Position numbers and translations under genes: made by a program
Shown here: piece after piece, positions 51,664 through 60,350 of the stretch
Layout of the letters: the number at the start of each line of letters is the position of its first letter
Position numbering within the stretch: the first letter of the stretch is position 1
DNA from: Phymorhynchus buccinoides
Lineage: Eukaryota > Mollusca > Gastropoda > Neogastropoda > Raphitomidae
Assembly (NCBI GenBank): GCA_017654935.2
Contig: CM065711.1
Coordinates: forward strand, 28,923,483 to 28,987,482
Direction: 5' to 3'
Length of the DNA: 64,000 nt
The notes under the pieces: generated by a model
Database searches by the model: none
The model's input: the letters and a program-made list of their open reading frames with translations, nothing else
What the model was told of the DNA's origin: nothing

Positions 51664-54457
51664 GCGCGCGTACACACGCATGCATGCACACGCACGCACG
51701 CACACACACACACAGCTGGTGATAATTATGATAGCATCAACAGCAATTAATACCAGAAGAATACCACAGGACAAAATTTGATAAAATAATTATTGCAACA
51801 GAAGTCAAATGGACACACACACACATACACACCTCTCGCTAAACTATCTCTCTCTCTCTCTCTCTTTCACACACACACGGCGCGCGCGCGCGCGCGCGCA
51901 CACACACACACACACAGTCATTAATCCGTGTAAGAACCATACTTTATAACCTTTAAATGCTTTTCTTGTGTAATCTGCTAGGCCCCCATACCCTGTCTTT
52001 CATTATTACCATGATCTCCTTGTATCATCATCATAGCTAGAATATGTTTATTAAACAATAAACACATATTATTTTTTCTTTTTGTAAATCAAGACCCCCC
52101 CCCCCCCCCCCCCCCCCAGCTTTCAAAGGAAAAAACCCGATAAACAAATGAATAAACAAGTCAATAAATTAATAAACATATAAATGAATAGCATTTCAAA
52201 CAATGAAAAATAAAACAAAAAATACAAACATGAAAAAAACCTTAGCTTCAGATGAAAAACTGGTTAGTAGTGCAGGTTTCCTTCTCAGTAGACTAAGAGA
52301 TAAACTGTTTCTACAGATAGAGCAGCAGTTTGTTTAGATAACTCTTCAGGCACCCGTGGAGTAAGAGACAGCTGACACATACTTGATCCCCGGTCCACCA
52401 AGTCCAGTCTCCCATTTCCTCCTGGGAAAGGGGGCTAAGTGCTCAGTGTAATCAGGAAGGCATATGTTTTCGTTCCGCTTAGGCAGCAAAATTTCAGGAA
52501 AAGGGGGACCACTGGCGAGGTGATCAGTGGTTGTTCCCCCTTTCTTTCTCACTTATCTTGTACTCTGTGAGGTACAGTTGATTACTCCTGTGTGGTCTGG
52601 TGTTCCTTTAAACCTAGAGGAAATTTGGCTCTATGCAACACCAGTTTACTAGATTTATCTCTGCAATTATGCAACATTGCATCACCAGGTTTTGACATAT
52701 AGAAAAGACTATAAAAAGACACAAAAAAAGCACAAAAAAACACAAACCCCCAAATTTGGAGGTAGACCAGTGTTGCTCTGAGGTAGCGAATTGTCAGAAG
52801 ATCTGCACATTTCAGAGGATTAAGAATTTTTGACAGACGATTGGCTTCTCTTGTCAGAGGTTTTGCCTGTTTGTTCATTGTTATCTTTTCTTCTTCTTCT
52901 TCTGCGTTCCCAGGCCATATGGCCATAATGGGTAAGGTACACATGTGTCCGGTTTTCAGTTTTCACTGGTCTCCCCCCGCTAGCGTACAGCCGACACATT
53001 CCGATTTTGGAGGAGCTCAAAGGAGAAAAATTATTTGGAAGGTTTTTCTTGAAAAAAGGCAGGAGAACGGGGCCAATAAGTCAGAAAGATAGTAGATGAT
53101 AGAAAGCAAAAGGAAAAGGCAGAGTCAAAGAGAGTGGCAGATTAGAGGAAGTTATGAGCACAGAACTTCCAGAAGGTGGGGGAACTATTTGTACAAAAGA
53201 CCCCCGGTATCCCCATGGGGAAATTATATTTTCTGTTAAATGGCATTTTAACCCTTTCACTGCCCCAAAAAATTCCATTTATCTTACCTTGGTAGAGGAA
53301 AAACATCGTCTGCAATATTGGGGAATCCTCTGTGACATGCATAAACTGAGGCCTACCCTTACCTCCCAAAATTAAGAAAAACAGGCTCTTTGGATAACAG
53401 ACCCTGGTTTGAGGCCTTTTCGTGACATGGGTATTAAACCATTGTGGGGCTAAAATGCAGACCTGCCTACTGCTACGATTTGGCCGTAGCAGCTACGAAA
53501 AATAAGGCTTTGCTACGGATCTACGGCAACCTTAACGTTGCTACGGAAAAAACCAAATTGCAGCGCATTTTATTTCTGCTTTAAGTATATAATGCCGTTC
53601 CCGGTTTTGTCTTTTTCTAAGAGCAGACGCCGTGTCACGCGCGATAACCTAGTCACTTCCGTTTTTATCAAAGTGACTGCGCATGCGTTCTTATTACTTT
53701 TCTCTGAAAAAATGGCGGACTCCATCAGCAGTAGCGATTCGGGAGATGTTTCAAACGAAGAAAAACGAACCCAAACCAGAAAACGAAACTCATCTGGCAC
53801 ACCATCTTGTTCTAATAAAAAAAACATCGGCCTGCCGCACAAGTTTTCAAAATAGCTTACACGGAGGAGTGGCCTTGCATCGTCAGAAGTTGACTCTGTG
53901 CGAACCATGCTCGCTGCAGTGCAACCTCTGCCATGCGGACTTCTCTGTGAATCATGGCGGTAGAGATGATTGCCGTCAACACGTTCAATCGGCGAAACAT
54001 AAGCAGTGCGTTTCGGCTCAGGAAGAGAACAAATCGATTGCCGTCGTTTGTGGATTCTACGGAAAAATTTGCCATGCTACTAAAAATTGATGGCTGGGCT
54101 ACTGATTGGGAAAATTCCAAGTAGGCAGGTCTGTAAAATGCGACATTGGCAGTGAAAGGGTTAAAGGGTATATATATTGAGCCTTTCTGATGGTGTTGGG
54201 AACTCATTTCAATGTTGTCCCTCTTCAATGTTGGGCCTTGATGGGCCTTTTACCGCGGTTTTCAGAGGATTATGCTTCAGACTATTCTGATGCCTGCATT
54301 TCATTGTTGATATCAACAACCTGCATCTCATCTTCACAAGTCAATCTCACCAAGTTTCCTGCATAGCGTGCGTGATTTCAGGGAGTACTTGGGCAAAAAG
54401 ATGACGGAGGGCTCGCGGACCAAGGGCGGACTATTCACCGCCGAGGTCAAGGGCTGA
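29971..54457 (+). CDS. ATP6V1H: V-ATPase subunit H, copy 2 (5' partial, spliced, intact C-terminus)
   Basis: Second set of the same eight exons: 29971-30068, 30802-30915, 33817-33901, 36279-36454, 40029-40154, 45051-45152, 47127-47240, 54382-54457. Their lengths (98, 114, 85, 176, 126, 102, 114, 76) sum to 891 bases, exactly 297 codons including the TGA at 54455-54457. Every junction has an AG acceptor and a GT donor, and the phases agree. The product is the C-terminal ~296 residues of V1 subunit H: an armadillo/HEAT-like helical part and then the conserved C-terminal domain that contacts the peripheral stalk and V0 in this family. The tail after the conserved VHNW-EYLGK is short and ends in EVKG. 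No 5' exons are visible between the block start at 28843 and 29971, so this copy cannot encode a full subunit unless it is joined to upstream exons, as in a haplotype misassembly. Confidence 0.88.
30331..30483. mobile_element. Foldback MITE (hairpin), copy 2
   Basis: Same as 1495-1647. Confidence 0.9.
30802..30915 (+). CDS. ATP6V1H: ATP6V1H copy 2, exon 2
   Basis: Same as 1963-2076: acceptor gatttattcag, donor gtaaag, [17 protein letters not shown] core. Three 3' exon pieces follow, as in copy 1. Confidence 0.85.
30981..31425 (+). repeat. Tandem pieces of ATP6V1H exon 2 with (ATC)n, copy 2
   Basis: Same array as 2142-2586: pieces at 30981-31069, 31171-31259 and 31337-31425, separated by (ATC)n. 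Confidence 0.85.
31750..32708 (+). repeat. ~112 bp tandem array, copy 2
   Basis: Nine units as in 2911-3866, more homogeneous between units than copy 1. Confidence 0.9.
32852..33757 (+). mobile_element. Nonautonomous DNA element with transposase remnant, copy 2
   Basis: Counterpart of 4009-4907. The transposase-like frame is at 33353-33578. The A run is 12 bases here, three fewer than copy 1, so it leaves the same frame break. Confidence 0.5.
33817..33901 (+). CDS. ATP6V1H: ATP6V1H copy 2, exon 3
   Basis: Same as 4973-5057: acceptor tctgttgcag, donor gtatgt; encodes the [12 protein letters not shown] segment. Confidence 0.85.
33907..34480 (+). repeat. 33 bp satellite downstream of exon 3, copy 2
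   Basis: Same array as 5063-5635, with some acac/acaa variant units changed. Confidence 0.9.
34629..34835. mobile_element. MITE with ggaacctcccttataaga termini, copy 2
   Basis: Counterpart of 5785-5990. Confidence 0.7.
34858..35532. mobile_element. pogo/Tigger-like nonautonomous element, copy 2
   Basis: Counterpart of 6012-6686. Confidence 0.75.
35856..36195 (+). mobile_element. Interspersed SINE-like repeat, block copy 2
   Basis: Counterpart of 7016-7350. Confidence 0.7.
36279..36454 (+). CDS. ATP6V1H: ATP6V1H copy 2, exon 4
   Basis: Same as 7434-7609: acceptor tcgtgtgtgcag, donor gtgaat; encodes [10 protein letters not shown] to ACVQDL. Confidence 0.9.
36795..36888 (+). repeat. Partial copy of ATP6V1H exon 4, copy 2
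   Basis: Counterpart of 7950-8042, with the same 5-base insertion and donor. Confidence 0.85.
37220..37790. mobile_element. MITE with ataaggcgc/accgtaatttt termini, copy 2
   Basis: Counterpart of 8379-8943. Confidence 0.6.
37795..38537. other. Intron 4 sequence without a gene, copy 2
   Basis: Counterpart of 8950-9659; C runs are longer here (38320-38374, 38490-38519). Confidence 0.6.
38538..39950 (+). repeat. 128 bp minisatellite of partial ATP6V1H exon 5 (11 units), copy 2
   Basis: Units begin at 38590, 38718, 38846, 38974, 39102, 39230, 39358, 39486, 39614, 39744 and 39874. Unit content is as in copy 1, but without the two variant units found there. The last unit, as in copy 1, has CCCACT in place of CCTGTT. 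Confidence 0.92.
40029..40154 (+). CDS. ATP6V1H: ATP6V1H copy 2, exon 5 (true full-length exon)
   Basis: Same as 11148-11273: acceptor gtgtgtttcag, donor gtgccc; encodes [12 protein letters not shown] to YELI. Eleven truncated relatives lie upstream at 38590-39950. Confidence 0.9.
40185..40835 (+). mobile_element. DNA transposon fragment with cagacctgcctac termini, copy 2
   Basis: Counterpart of 11304-11953, with several base differences and one fewer A in atcaaagtgac. Confidence 0.75.
40427..40795 (+). CDS. BED-like zinc-finger transposase N-terminus (122 aa), copy 2
   Basis: Same 122-codon frame as 11548-11916 with a few substitutions ([30 protein letters not shown]). The frame is open in both block copies but broken in the relatives at 53712 and 56731. 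Confidence 0.5.
   Translation: MADSSSSSDSGDVSNEKKRTQTRKRKSSGTPSCSKKKHRPDAQVFKIAYTEEWPCIVRSRLGANHAYCNLCHADFAVNHGGRDDPQHVQSAKHKQCISAQEEKKLIAVVCGCYEKICHATEN
40866..41770. mobile_element. accg...ataaggcg MITE split by another element, copy 2
   Basis: Counterpart of 11987-12890; the nested cagggatgtgaga element lies at 40917-41451. Confidence 0.6.
41990..42369 (+). mobile_element. Interspersed repeat ending gcgctatataaatgattcac, copy 2
   Basis: Counterpart of 13100-13492. Confidence 0.7.
42597..44202. mobile_element. Composite aaccctttcgccgccagcc MITE, copy 2
   Basis: Counterpart of 13719-15324, with the same nested structure. Confidence 0.7.
42799..43459 (+). repeat. 44 bp minisatellite, 15 units, copy 2
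   Basis: Fifteen units, the same total length (661 bases) as copy 1 but with the extra base in the first unit instead of a later one. Confidence 0.95.
44644..44889 (+). mobile_element. Simple aaccctttcaccgcc MITE, copy 2
   Basis: Counterpart of 15768-16014. Confidence 0.8.
45051..45152 (+). CDS. ATP6V1H: ATP6V1H copy 2, exon 6
   Basis: Same as 16176-16277: acceptor gttgttgtcag, donor gtgagt; encodes [16 protein letters not shown]. Confidence 0.92.
45225..45612 (-). mobile_element. tRNA-derived SINE, copy 2
   Basis: Counterpart of 16337-16735. Confidence 0.75.
45680..45901 (+). pseudogene. Transposase first-exon fragment, copy 2
   Basis: Counterpart of 16802-17026, reading [11 protein letters not shown] with a normal C-x2-C spacing. 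Confidence 0.4.
46223..46589 (+). repeat. 5' pieces of ATP6V1H exon 7, copy 2
   Basis: Pieces at 46223-46272, 46377-46437 and 46539-46589, equivalent to 17350-17718. Confidence 0.85.
46597..47050 (+). other. Unrecognised coding-like segment, copy 2
   Basis: Counterpart of 17725-18185. Open from 46840 through [15 protein letters not shown] and [15 protein letters not shown]. It differs from copy 1 at about eight bases in 200, more than most of the block. Confidence 0.3.
47127..47240 (+). CDS. ATP6V1H: ATP6V1H copy 2, exon 7
   Basis: Same as 18258-18371: acceptor gtgtgtgcag, donor gtaata; encodes [13 protein letters not shown] to LQKLMVHN. The intron sequence just upstream happens to be open in the same frame from 46840, so unspliced RNA would read through into this exon. 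Confidence 0.92.
47310..47725 (+). repeat. 3' pieces of ATP6V1H exon 7, copy 2
   Basis: Pieces at 47310-47387, 47490-47569 and 47646-47725 with (ATC)n spacers, equivalent to 18440-18854. Confidence 0.85.
47740..49145 (+). other. Intron 7 stretch without a gene, copy 2
   Basis: Counterpart of 18870-20280; nothing further recognised. Confidence 0.4.
47830..48128. mobile_element. SINE tail and gccgatgaggtttaaccgag repeat, copy 2
   Basis: Counterpart of 18970-19262. Confidence 0.55.
49206..49532. mobile_element. Insert inside the 68 bp array, copy 2
   Basis: Counterpart of 20338-20665. Confidence 0.4.
49535..51302 (+). repeat. 68 bp tandem array, ~26 units, copy 2
   Basis: Same unit as 20670-21908 but about eight units longer. 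The separated first unit lies at 49147-49205. Confidence 0.92.
51303..52400. repeat. Low-complexity intron: C runs, (CA)n, (CT)n, CGCG, copy 2
   Basis: Counterpart of 21910-23130, with (ca)n at 51606-51662 and a C run at 52095. Confidence 0.7.
52880..53215 (+). mobile_element. Interspersed SINE-like repeat, second locus, copy 2
   Basis: Cleaner counterpart of 23575-23912: tgcgttcccaggccatatgg through ggtatccccatgg. Confidence 0.7.
53248..54164 (+). mobile_element. aaccctttcac MITE split by a transposon, copy 2
   Basis: Left part 53248-53457, right part 54134-54164 (ending cagtgaaagggttaa); interrupted at gctaaaatgcgac. Confidence 0.8.
53458..54133 (+). mobile_element. cagacctgcctac element nested in a MITE, copy 2
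   Basis: Ends cagacctgcctactgctacg and gtaggcaggtctg. It is flanked by taaaatg on both sides (target gctaaaatgcgac), a 7-base target duplication. The frame starting ATGGCGGAC at 53712 is broken by an extra A near 53821. Confidence 0.8.
54382..54457 (+). CDS. ATP6V1H: ATP6V1H copy 2, terminal exon with stop
   Basis: 76 bases after gcgtgatttcag. The first G completes the Trp codon of VHNW. It then encodes [16 protein letters not shown] and FTAEVKG before TGA. The EYLGK start is shared with animal subunit H; the short basic tail is lineage-specific, as is usual at this C-terminus. Confidence 0.88.
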
Positions 54458-54963
54458 TCGGTGTCCCCCAGAGTGCTCTGCCCCTGATCATCGTGGGGGG
54501 GGGGGGGGGGGACAGCACCCTCCCTGAGTCGGGGATCAAGTGGAACGCTGCTGTTTGTCTACGCCTCAAATTTATTATTATTATTATTTTTTAAAATATT
54601 TTTTGTCGGATGTAGTCTTTTGTTATGCTGGTATTATATTATATTAAGGCTGTGTACACACATAAGCGGATATTCCATGCGGAAACCCGTGCGCAATCCA
54701 TAAACAAGTGAAACAAACAAGGGAAAAGATTTGCGCAGGTGTCCGAATTTCCCCTGAATGCGTAAACTTTTTAATCCTTCTTTCTTCCGCTTATTTGGGT
54801 TTTTTTCCGTACGGAACTTACGCCTCTAATGTGAACCCGGCCTAAGACTTTTGGGATTTCAAGGTGCTTTTTAATTTTTTTATTTAGACAAAGCCAACAC
54901 AAACGCGAGAGAAAAGGAAACCCTTGCGGTTTATGGAATAAGTTTTAGGGGCCAGCCACACTG
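54458..54963. other. 3' UTR/downstream of ATP6V1H copy 2
   Basis: Follows the TGA. G run at 54497-54511, (att)n, then a likely MITE from ggctgtgtacacacataagc (54648) to gtgaacccggcctaag (~54846). No clear AATAAA close by, so the transcript end is not placed. Confidence 0.4.
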
Positions 54964-55283
54964 CGTTCGATTCGACCCCTATTTAATACGATTGTGTCGA
55001 TGTCTGTGAATCGTGATTCACGTGAAATACTTGTGTCTAGAAATAACTATTTTCGTTTATTATATTCATGTGGACCGCAATACACAAATCACATATAACG
55101 TCTGATGCGAAAATAATACAATTTTTTTATCAGATTCGTGTAGGGGAGAGTACAAATGTAGCGAACATAACTAGTAGCATTTCCTCAGATTTATGTAGAC
55201 AGTAGAATTTCACGTCCATCATGCCTCACTGGTGTCAGAATCGGATCGTAGTGTATCGAATCGCATGCAGTGTAGTGGACCCA
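54950..55283. mobile_element. MITE with gccagccacactgcgttcga end
   Basis: Left end gggccagccacactgcgttc and right end cgaatcgcatgcagtgtagt form imperfect inverted repeats. Its right half is found inverted at 59775-59945. The duplicated block loses similarity 13 bases into this element. Confidence 0.6.
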
Positions 55284-55550
55284 GACCTGCCTACCCATAC
55301 GATTTTTCCGTATTTTGTACACGATTTTGAGCCCCAGTACTGCAGTACGGTAAATGGAAAATTAATACGGCAAAAATTTGAACTTAAGGTCTTCTAAGAT
55401 CGGTCAAAATCGTTTTTCGTCATTTCGCATGGCGGTTTAATGTTCTGTAATGTTCCGTTTTTGGGTCTCCTTGCAAAATACGGAATTTTGAGAAAAAGTA
55501 CGGAATTTTATTTCGTGGAGTACCTAAAAAAGAAATTGGGGGTAGGCAGG
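55284..55550. mobile_element. MITE with cagacctgcctaccc termini
   Basis: Ends ccagacctgcctacccatac and gggggtaggcaggtctg, with ggaccc flanking both sides (6-base duplication). Repeated tacggaat/tacggtaaat motifs are inside. It shares termini with the larger elements but not their interior. Confidence 0.75.
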
Positions 55551-55850
55551 TCTGCGGACCCTTTAGAATGATCGGAACAAACAGTGTGAAATGGTCAATG
55601 CTTGTTAAAGACAGACGCAGAATTATCAAATCAGGTTATCCTTTTTTTTTTTTAAAGCTAACCCCCCCCCTTTTGGGGGGGGGGGGGGGGGGGGGGGGCC
55701 CTTCCCCCCAAAAAATTGATGCAATAGCATTATGTTGTAGATACAATGATGAGTCATTAAAAAATTGAACCATTGAATCAGTATGATCAAAGATTGAAAA
55801 TAGAGAATCAGTATGAGTTTAATAATAATTAATATGTGACCTAGCACCTT
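55551..55850. other. Sequence with C/G hairpin run
   Basis: Contains ccccccccccttttggggg plus a further G run at 55661-55698, a long self-complementary homopolymer pair prone to sequencing error. No gene. Confidence 0.6.
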
Positions 55851-56095
55851 GAAAGGGACATTAAGTCTTCAGCTAGGCTAGACTTTATACTGTGATTTCT
55901 CAAAATGATCGACACTCACCCTGCCAACTTTAAGCGCTCAGAACTCTGGGACGGGAAAAGGTACAAGACTGGTTCTTGTATCATTAGAAAGAGAATTGTC
56001 TGAAGTTTTTAAATGCATGATTTTCTCAGAATGGTGAGTTTGATACTTAATGTTCCTTTCTCAGAATGGTCAGTTTGATACTTAATGTCCCTTTC
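55851..56095. mobile_element. MITE with gaaagggacattaagt termini
   Basis: Ends gaaagggacattaagt and acttaatgtccctttc are exact inverted repeats. The right end has a partial second copy (acttaatgttcctttc, 56045-56060). Confidence 0.75.
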
Positions 56096-56487
56096 GTGGG
56101 CTGAGTCACGTTTGTGTTAAGTTGTGCATGAGGGTTTTTGAGTGTGTATAATTTCTTCTTTTTTGGGGGCACATTTTTTTTAAAAATCTGTGCAGAAGAC
56201 CCTTTTTAAAAAAAAAGTGCTGTCACAAAGTTAGGGGGGAGGGGGGGAGTTAGGCTTTATAATCCCAAAAGTATAATGGTAGACTTTGATTTTTCTTCTT
56301 TTTAGGAATGGATGTAAAGAAATTAGTCACTGCAAGAATTTTAGCATTTGTGTGTGTGTGCATTTGTGTGGAATTAATTAGATAATAATTAAAAAAAAGT
56401 AGTAGTTTCTAATCTTGGATGTTAACTAGTTAGATTCAAGTCTTCCGCGCAAGTGAGGACCAAAATTATTGATTGAAATGATCCTTA
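56096..56487. other. Gene-free AT-rich stretch
   Basis: G run near 56238 and short T runs; nothing recognised. Confidence 0.5.
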
Positions 56488-57126
56488 CAGACCTGCCTAC
56501 TGCTACGATTTGGCCGTAGCAGCTACGAAAAATAAAGTTTTGCTACGGAGCTACGGCAACTTTAACGTTGCTACGGGAAAAAACATTGCTGACGCATTTT
56601 ATTTTTGCTTTTGCCGTTCCTGGTTTTGTCTTTTTCTAAGAGCAGACGCCGTGTCACGCGCGATAACCTAGTCACTTCCGTTTTTATCAAGGTGACTGCG
56701 CATGCGTTCTTATTACTTTCTCTGAAAAAAATGGCGGACTCCAGCAGCAGCAGCGATTCGGGAGATGTTTGAAAGAAGAAAACCGAACCCAAACCAGAAA
56801 ACGAAAATCATCTGGCACACCATCTTGTCCTAAGAAAAAACATCGGCCTGCCGCACAAGTTTTTAAAATAGCTTACACGGAGGAGTGGCCTTGCATCGTT
56901 AGAAGTCGACTCGGTGCGAACCATGCTCGCTGCAGTGCAACCTCTGCCATGCGGACTTCTCTGTGAATCATGGCGGTAGAGACGATTGCCGTCGACACGT
57001 TCAATCAGGCAATCGTCTGTATGTTTCGGATCAGGCAAAGAACAAACCGATTGCTGTCATTTGTGGATGCTACTGAAAATTGATGGCTGGGCTACTGATT
57101 GGGAAAATTCCAAGTAGGCAGGTCTG
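56488..57126 (+). mobile_element. cagacctgcctac element, third locus
   Basis: Full-length by its ends, flanked by tcctta on both sides (6-base duplication). The frame from ATGGCGGAC at 56731 stops early (GAT GTT TGA), and a further part ([11 protein letters not shown]) is shifted. Confidence 0.8.
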
Positions 57127-57263
57127 TCCTTAGTTTTTTGTGTTAATGAAATCATGCAATTAAGTTGTTTGTTTGTGACTTGTGATTGTGGGTGCTTTAT
57201 TATTTAGATTTTCATTTTTTTTTGTGTGGTGGGAAAAATTGCCCTATGACAGGAAATATGAAA

Positions 57264-57298
<35 letters not shown>

Positions 57299-57864
57299 AA
57301 GTATGAATGTAGCATGTTTTGGTTATTTTAAATTATCTTTTTTCTTTTTTAGCCTAGCTTTCAGTTTTTGCAAGTTGATTCATATCAAAGATTCTAAAAG
57401 GGTAAGATGGACTACTTAAGAGTTACGGCGAACGGGGCTGATAGAGTTATCGTTGTTGGGGTAGTTATCCAAAGTATAACTGACTCATGAAAAGATAACT
57501 CAGGTTTGAAAAAAAGAGTTAATGTAACCTAAATGTGTCACGTTTAAAAGGGACATAACCAGTGTTTCTGTCCTCACTACTCATATAGGGAAAAGGGACC
57601 GGATGTTAGTCTTTCTTTTCAGTGTCTTTGTTTGGAAGGTGCTGTAAAGATGGTTTTGGTTGTTTCTCTTTGAGAAGACCCATACCCACATACACTTTTT
57701 GGGCTAGGTGACATACTTTTTTTATTCATTCATTCCATTACAGCGACCATGCTTGAGAAAACCAGAGACGTGAGACAGAAGAATTTTCAGTAAAAGGAAA
57801 ATTATTGCATTGATAGTGAACTGGCATAAAAGTCTTTAGCTTAAAGCCAATACAATGTGAATTT
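57127..57864. other. Gene-free stretch with (GAT)n
   Basis: (gat)n at 57262-57298. aacataacc-type short repeats near 57530 and 57545. No supported coding region. Confidence 0.5.
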
Positions 57865-58190
57865 CTTCTTCTTCTTCTGCGTTCCCAGGCCATAATAGGC
57901 AAAGTACGTATGTGTCCGGTTTTCAGTTTTTACTGGTCTCCCCACTGCATACAGCCGATACGTTCTGGTTTCGGAGGAGCTCGAAGGAGAATATTTGAAG
58001 ATTTTTTTTTTTTAAAGGCAGGAGAATCGGCCAAAAAGTCAGAAAAATAGTAGACGACAGAAAGCGAAGGGAAGAGGCAGAGTCACAGAGAGTGGCAGAT
58101 TAGAGGAAGTTACAAGCACAGAACTTCAAGAAGGTGGGGGAACTTTTTATAAAAAAAGACACCCCCCCCCCACCCACCCCCGGTATCCCC
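57865..58190 (+). mobile_element. Interspersed SINE-like repeat, third locus
   Basis: Same family: cttcttcttctgcgttccca through aagaaggtgggggaactttt, a C run and ggtatcccca. It is outside the duplicated block. Confidence 0.7.
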
Positions 58191-58439
58191 ACAAAGTCTG
58201 AAAACAATCTGAAGCTTGAACTATTAAAAGAAAAGGTAGGATTAGGAATGAAATTAAATCAAACTGGGTGGGACTTAGCCTTAGGTCATCTAACGATGAT
58301 TATCTATATTATTATGTTGTAGTTTTTATCCTTTTGATAAACGGCATAATTATGTTCTGGTAATGAACGGAGATTTTAATTAAAACAAAAACTAATGAAA
58401 GGCTAGAATATAGTAAATTATTATATTCTAACCTCGGAC

Positions 58440-58656
58440 TGGAGTCAAAACGGACTATCTTTAGATAGTCCATTGACATATTATTGAACTTATTACGGAA
58501 ACTAATAACGTATCAAAAAAACACTGCAGAAATATGAAAAGCATAACCCTCTTTATATTTCTGCAGTCATTGTTTGATGCAAGTTATTAGTTTTTGTAAT
58601 AAATCCAATAATACGTCAATGGACTATCTTAAAGATAGTCCGTTTTGACTCCAAGC
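58440..58656. mobile_element. Foldback element (palindrome)
   Basis: Arms ggagtcaaaacggactatct and agatagtccgttttgactcc, extending inward with gtccattgac/gtcaatggac, ataatatg-type sequence and tactgcagaaat/atttctgcagt-like parts. About 100-base arms in all. Each end holds a further small palindrome (gactatctttagatagtc). Confidence 0.85.
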
Positions 58657-59600
58657 CATCAATTAAAAAAAAAAATTATGGACAGATTCTACCGAAATTG
58701 TGCGAAAGTTTCAGTTATTTACCGAGCTTTCGTCATAATTTGGACATCAATGGTGATTGTCATCGGGATACGGGCCACTTGCAAAATGTAGATTTCAGCT
58801 GGCTCTGGCTATACACACAGAGGACAATGAAATATAAATTGGTGCTTAAAGACGCACCAGGATTAAGTCCCTTGTTTTTTTCTGGGTTGCTGTGACCCAC
58901 ATACGAAGTTTCCCATATTCAAATTGATCCGTCGGTTCGAATTTGGGGCCATTTATATGGGAGTCGGACATGGTCAAAACAAGATTTCTTTCCAGTTATA
59001 AGAGGGAAAACGCGTCATCTGGTGGATCTTTAAAACTTTGAAAAATCTAAACTGCAGAATTTTTTTTTAATTGTCCAGGGAAGATGATATTTTTTTCAGT
59101 GTATTTTTAAAAACGTTTTATGTGTGCGTGCATGTTTACTACAGGATCAATAAGATGTGTGGGCTGGGTCTTATAATCAAGGGTGTGATCTTTGCATTTT
59201 TTGGCTGAGTAAAGTGCCAGAAAGAAATCATATTGATACTGATGACCATGTGATGAAAAGTAATGTGATCGTTATTATTATTATTATCAAATTTGACTAA
59301 TAACATTCCAATGTGATACAGAAATTGTCAAGCGTTTTACTTTTTTTATGTACGTCTGTAGACTAGTCGTTGCAGTTAGTTTCACGATTTGATGTTTGGT
59401 TGAAGTTTGGCCGATTAGCGAAAGTGGTACCAAATGTAATCAGCAATAGTATGTTTACGGCAACAATGATGCGAAACGATTGGTTTGAGTTTTTGTTTGT
59501 GCTCTTAAATATTTTTCTTCTTTGTGTGCTGAATTTTAGTTTTTTCAATAAATAATTTTTTGGGTCCTTTTGACTTATTCAACTCTGAAAATCACTTTTT
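58657..59600. other. Stretch without a recognised gene
   Basis: Mixed-complexity sequence with (att)n at 59272-59288 and an AATAAA at 59548-59553. Open frames of 60-65 codons have no motif. It could include a distal 3' UTR; not shown. Confidence 0.4.
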
Positions 59601-59644
59601 TTTCCTCCGTACAAACATGGTCACACACACATACATACACACAT

Positions 59645-59645
<1 letters not shown>

Positions 59646-59702
<57 letters not shown>
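59646..59702. repeat. (TC)n microsatellite
   Basis: Uninterrupted ct dinucleotides over ~56 bases, preceded by acacacataca. Confidence 0.95.
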
Positions 59703-59705
<3 letters not shown>

Positions 59706-59769
59706 TACAGAAAATCGACACAAACACCGAAGCAAAACCTTGAGAAAAAAGAAAAAAGAACTTGCAATC

Positions 59770-59950
59770 TATAGGGCACGGCTACACTGCATACGATTCG
59801 ATTCCCTGCGATTCGATTGACATTTGTGAGGCATGATTGACGTGAAATTCTACTGTCTTAATAAATCTGACGAGATCCTCCCAGTTATGTTCACTGTATT
59901 TGTAGTAGTCTCTCCTACACAAATCTGAACAAATATCTTACAGCATGCGC
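59770..59950. mobile_element. Half MITE related to 54950-55283
   Basis: gcacggctacactgcatacg and gcatgattgacgtgaaattc match the reverse complement of the right half of 54950-55283. Confidence 0.6.
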
Positions 59951-59979
59951 ATAGGTAGTTATGATATCTATCATCACAC

Positions 59980-60091
59980 AGTGGCACAGTAGCTTGTTCA
60001 CCTCGTCGTGTCAAGTAAACCCCGAGTTCGAACCTGGGTACAGGGGATTTTTCCTTTCACTTTGCACTAGGCCTTACGGTCTGAACGTGGA

Positions 60092-60122
<31 letters not shown>

Positions 60123-60350
60123 CGTGTGCCCATGCACTTAGCACACATTAAACCCAGTGGCAACGAAAAAGTTGTCATTTGGTCAAAATTTACCCCCCTC
60201 CCCCTTCCCCTTTCCTTCCTCATCAGTCACACAAAATTACATGCCCAAAAAATAAATTGGGTGGCGGCAGGCGTGCCTCTGGATGCGACGCGCTCTCCAG
60301 GTGGGAGCAGCCCAAATTTCACAGAGATGCCTCTGTGACTATAAAGTACC
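59980..60350 (+). mobile_element. tRNA-derived SINE, plus-strand copy
   Basis: agtggcacagtagcttgttc, gtcaagtaaaccccgagttc and gaacctgggtacagggga form the tRNA-like head. The body runs through ggcgtgcctctggatgcgac to tgcctctgtgactataaagt. Confidence 0.75.

Larger units (their letters stand above)
28843..54963 (+). repeat. Large duplicated block, copy 2
   Basis: Direct-orientation counterpart of 1-25829. The offset is 28842 at the start and about 29180 at the terminal exon; the change comes mostly from a longer 68 bp array here (about 26 units against 18). Similarity stops at 54963, where copy 2 continues into a MITE and copy 1 continues into unrelated sequence. Confidence 0.95.
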
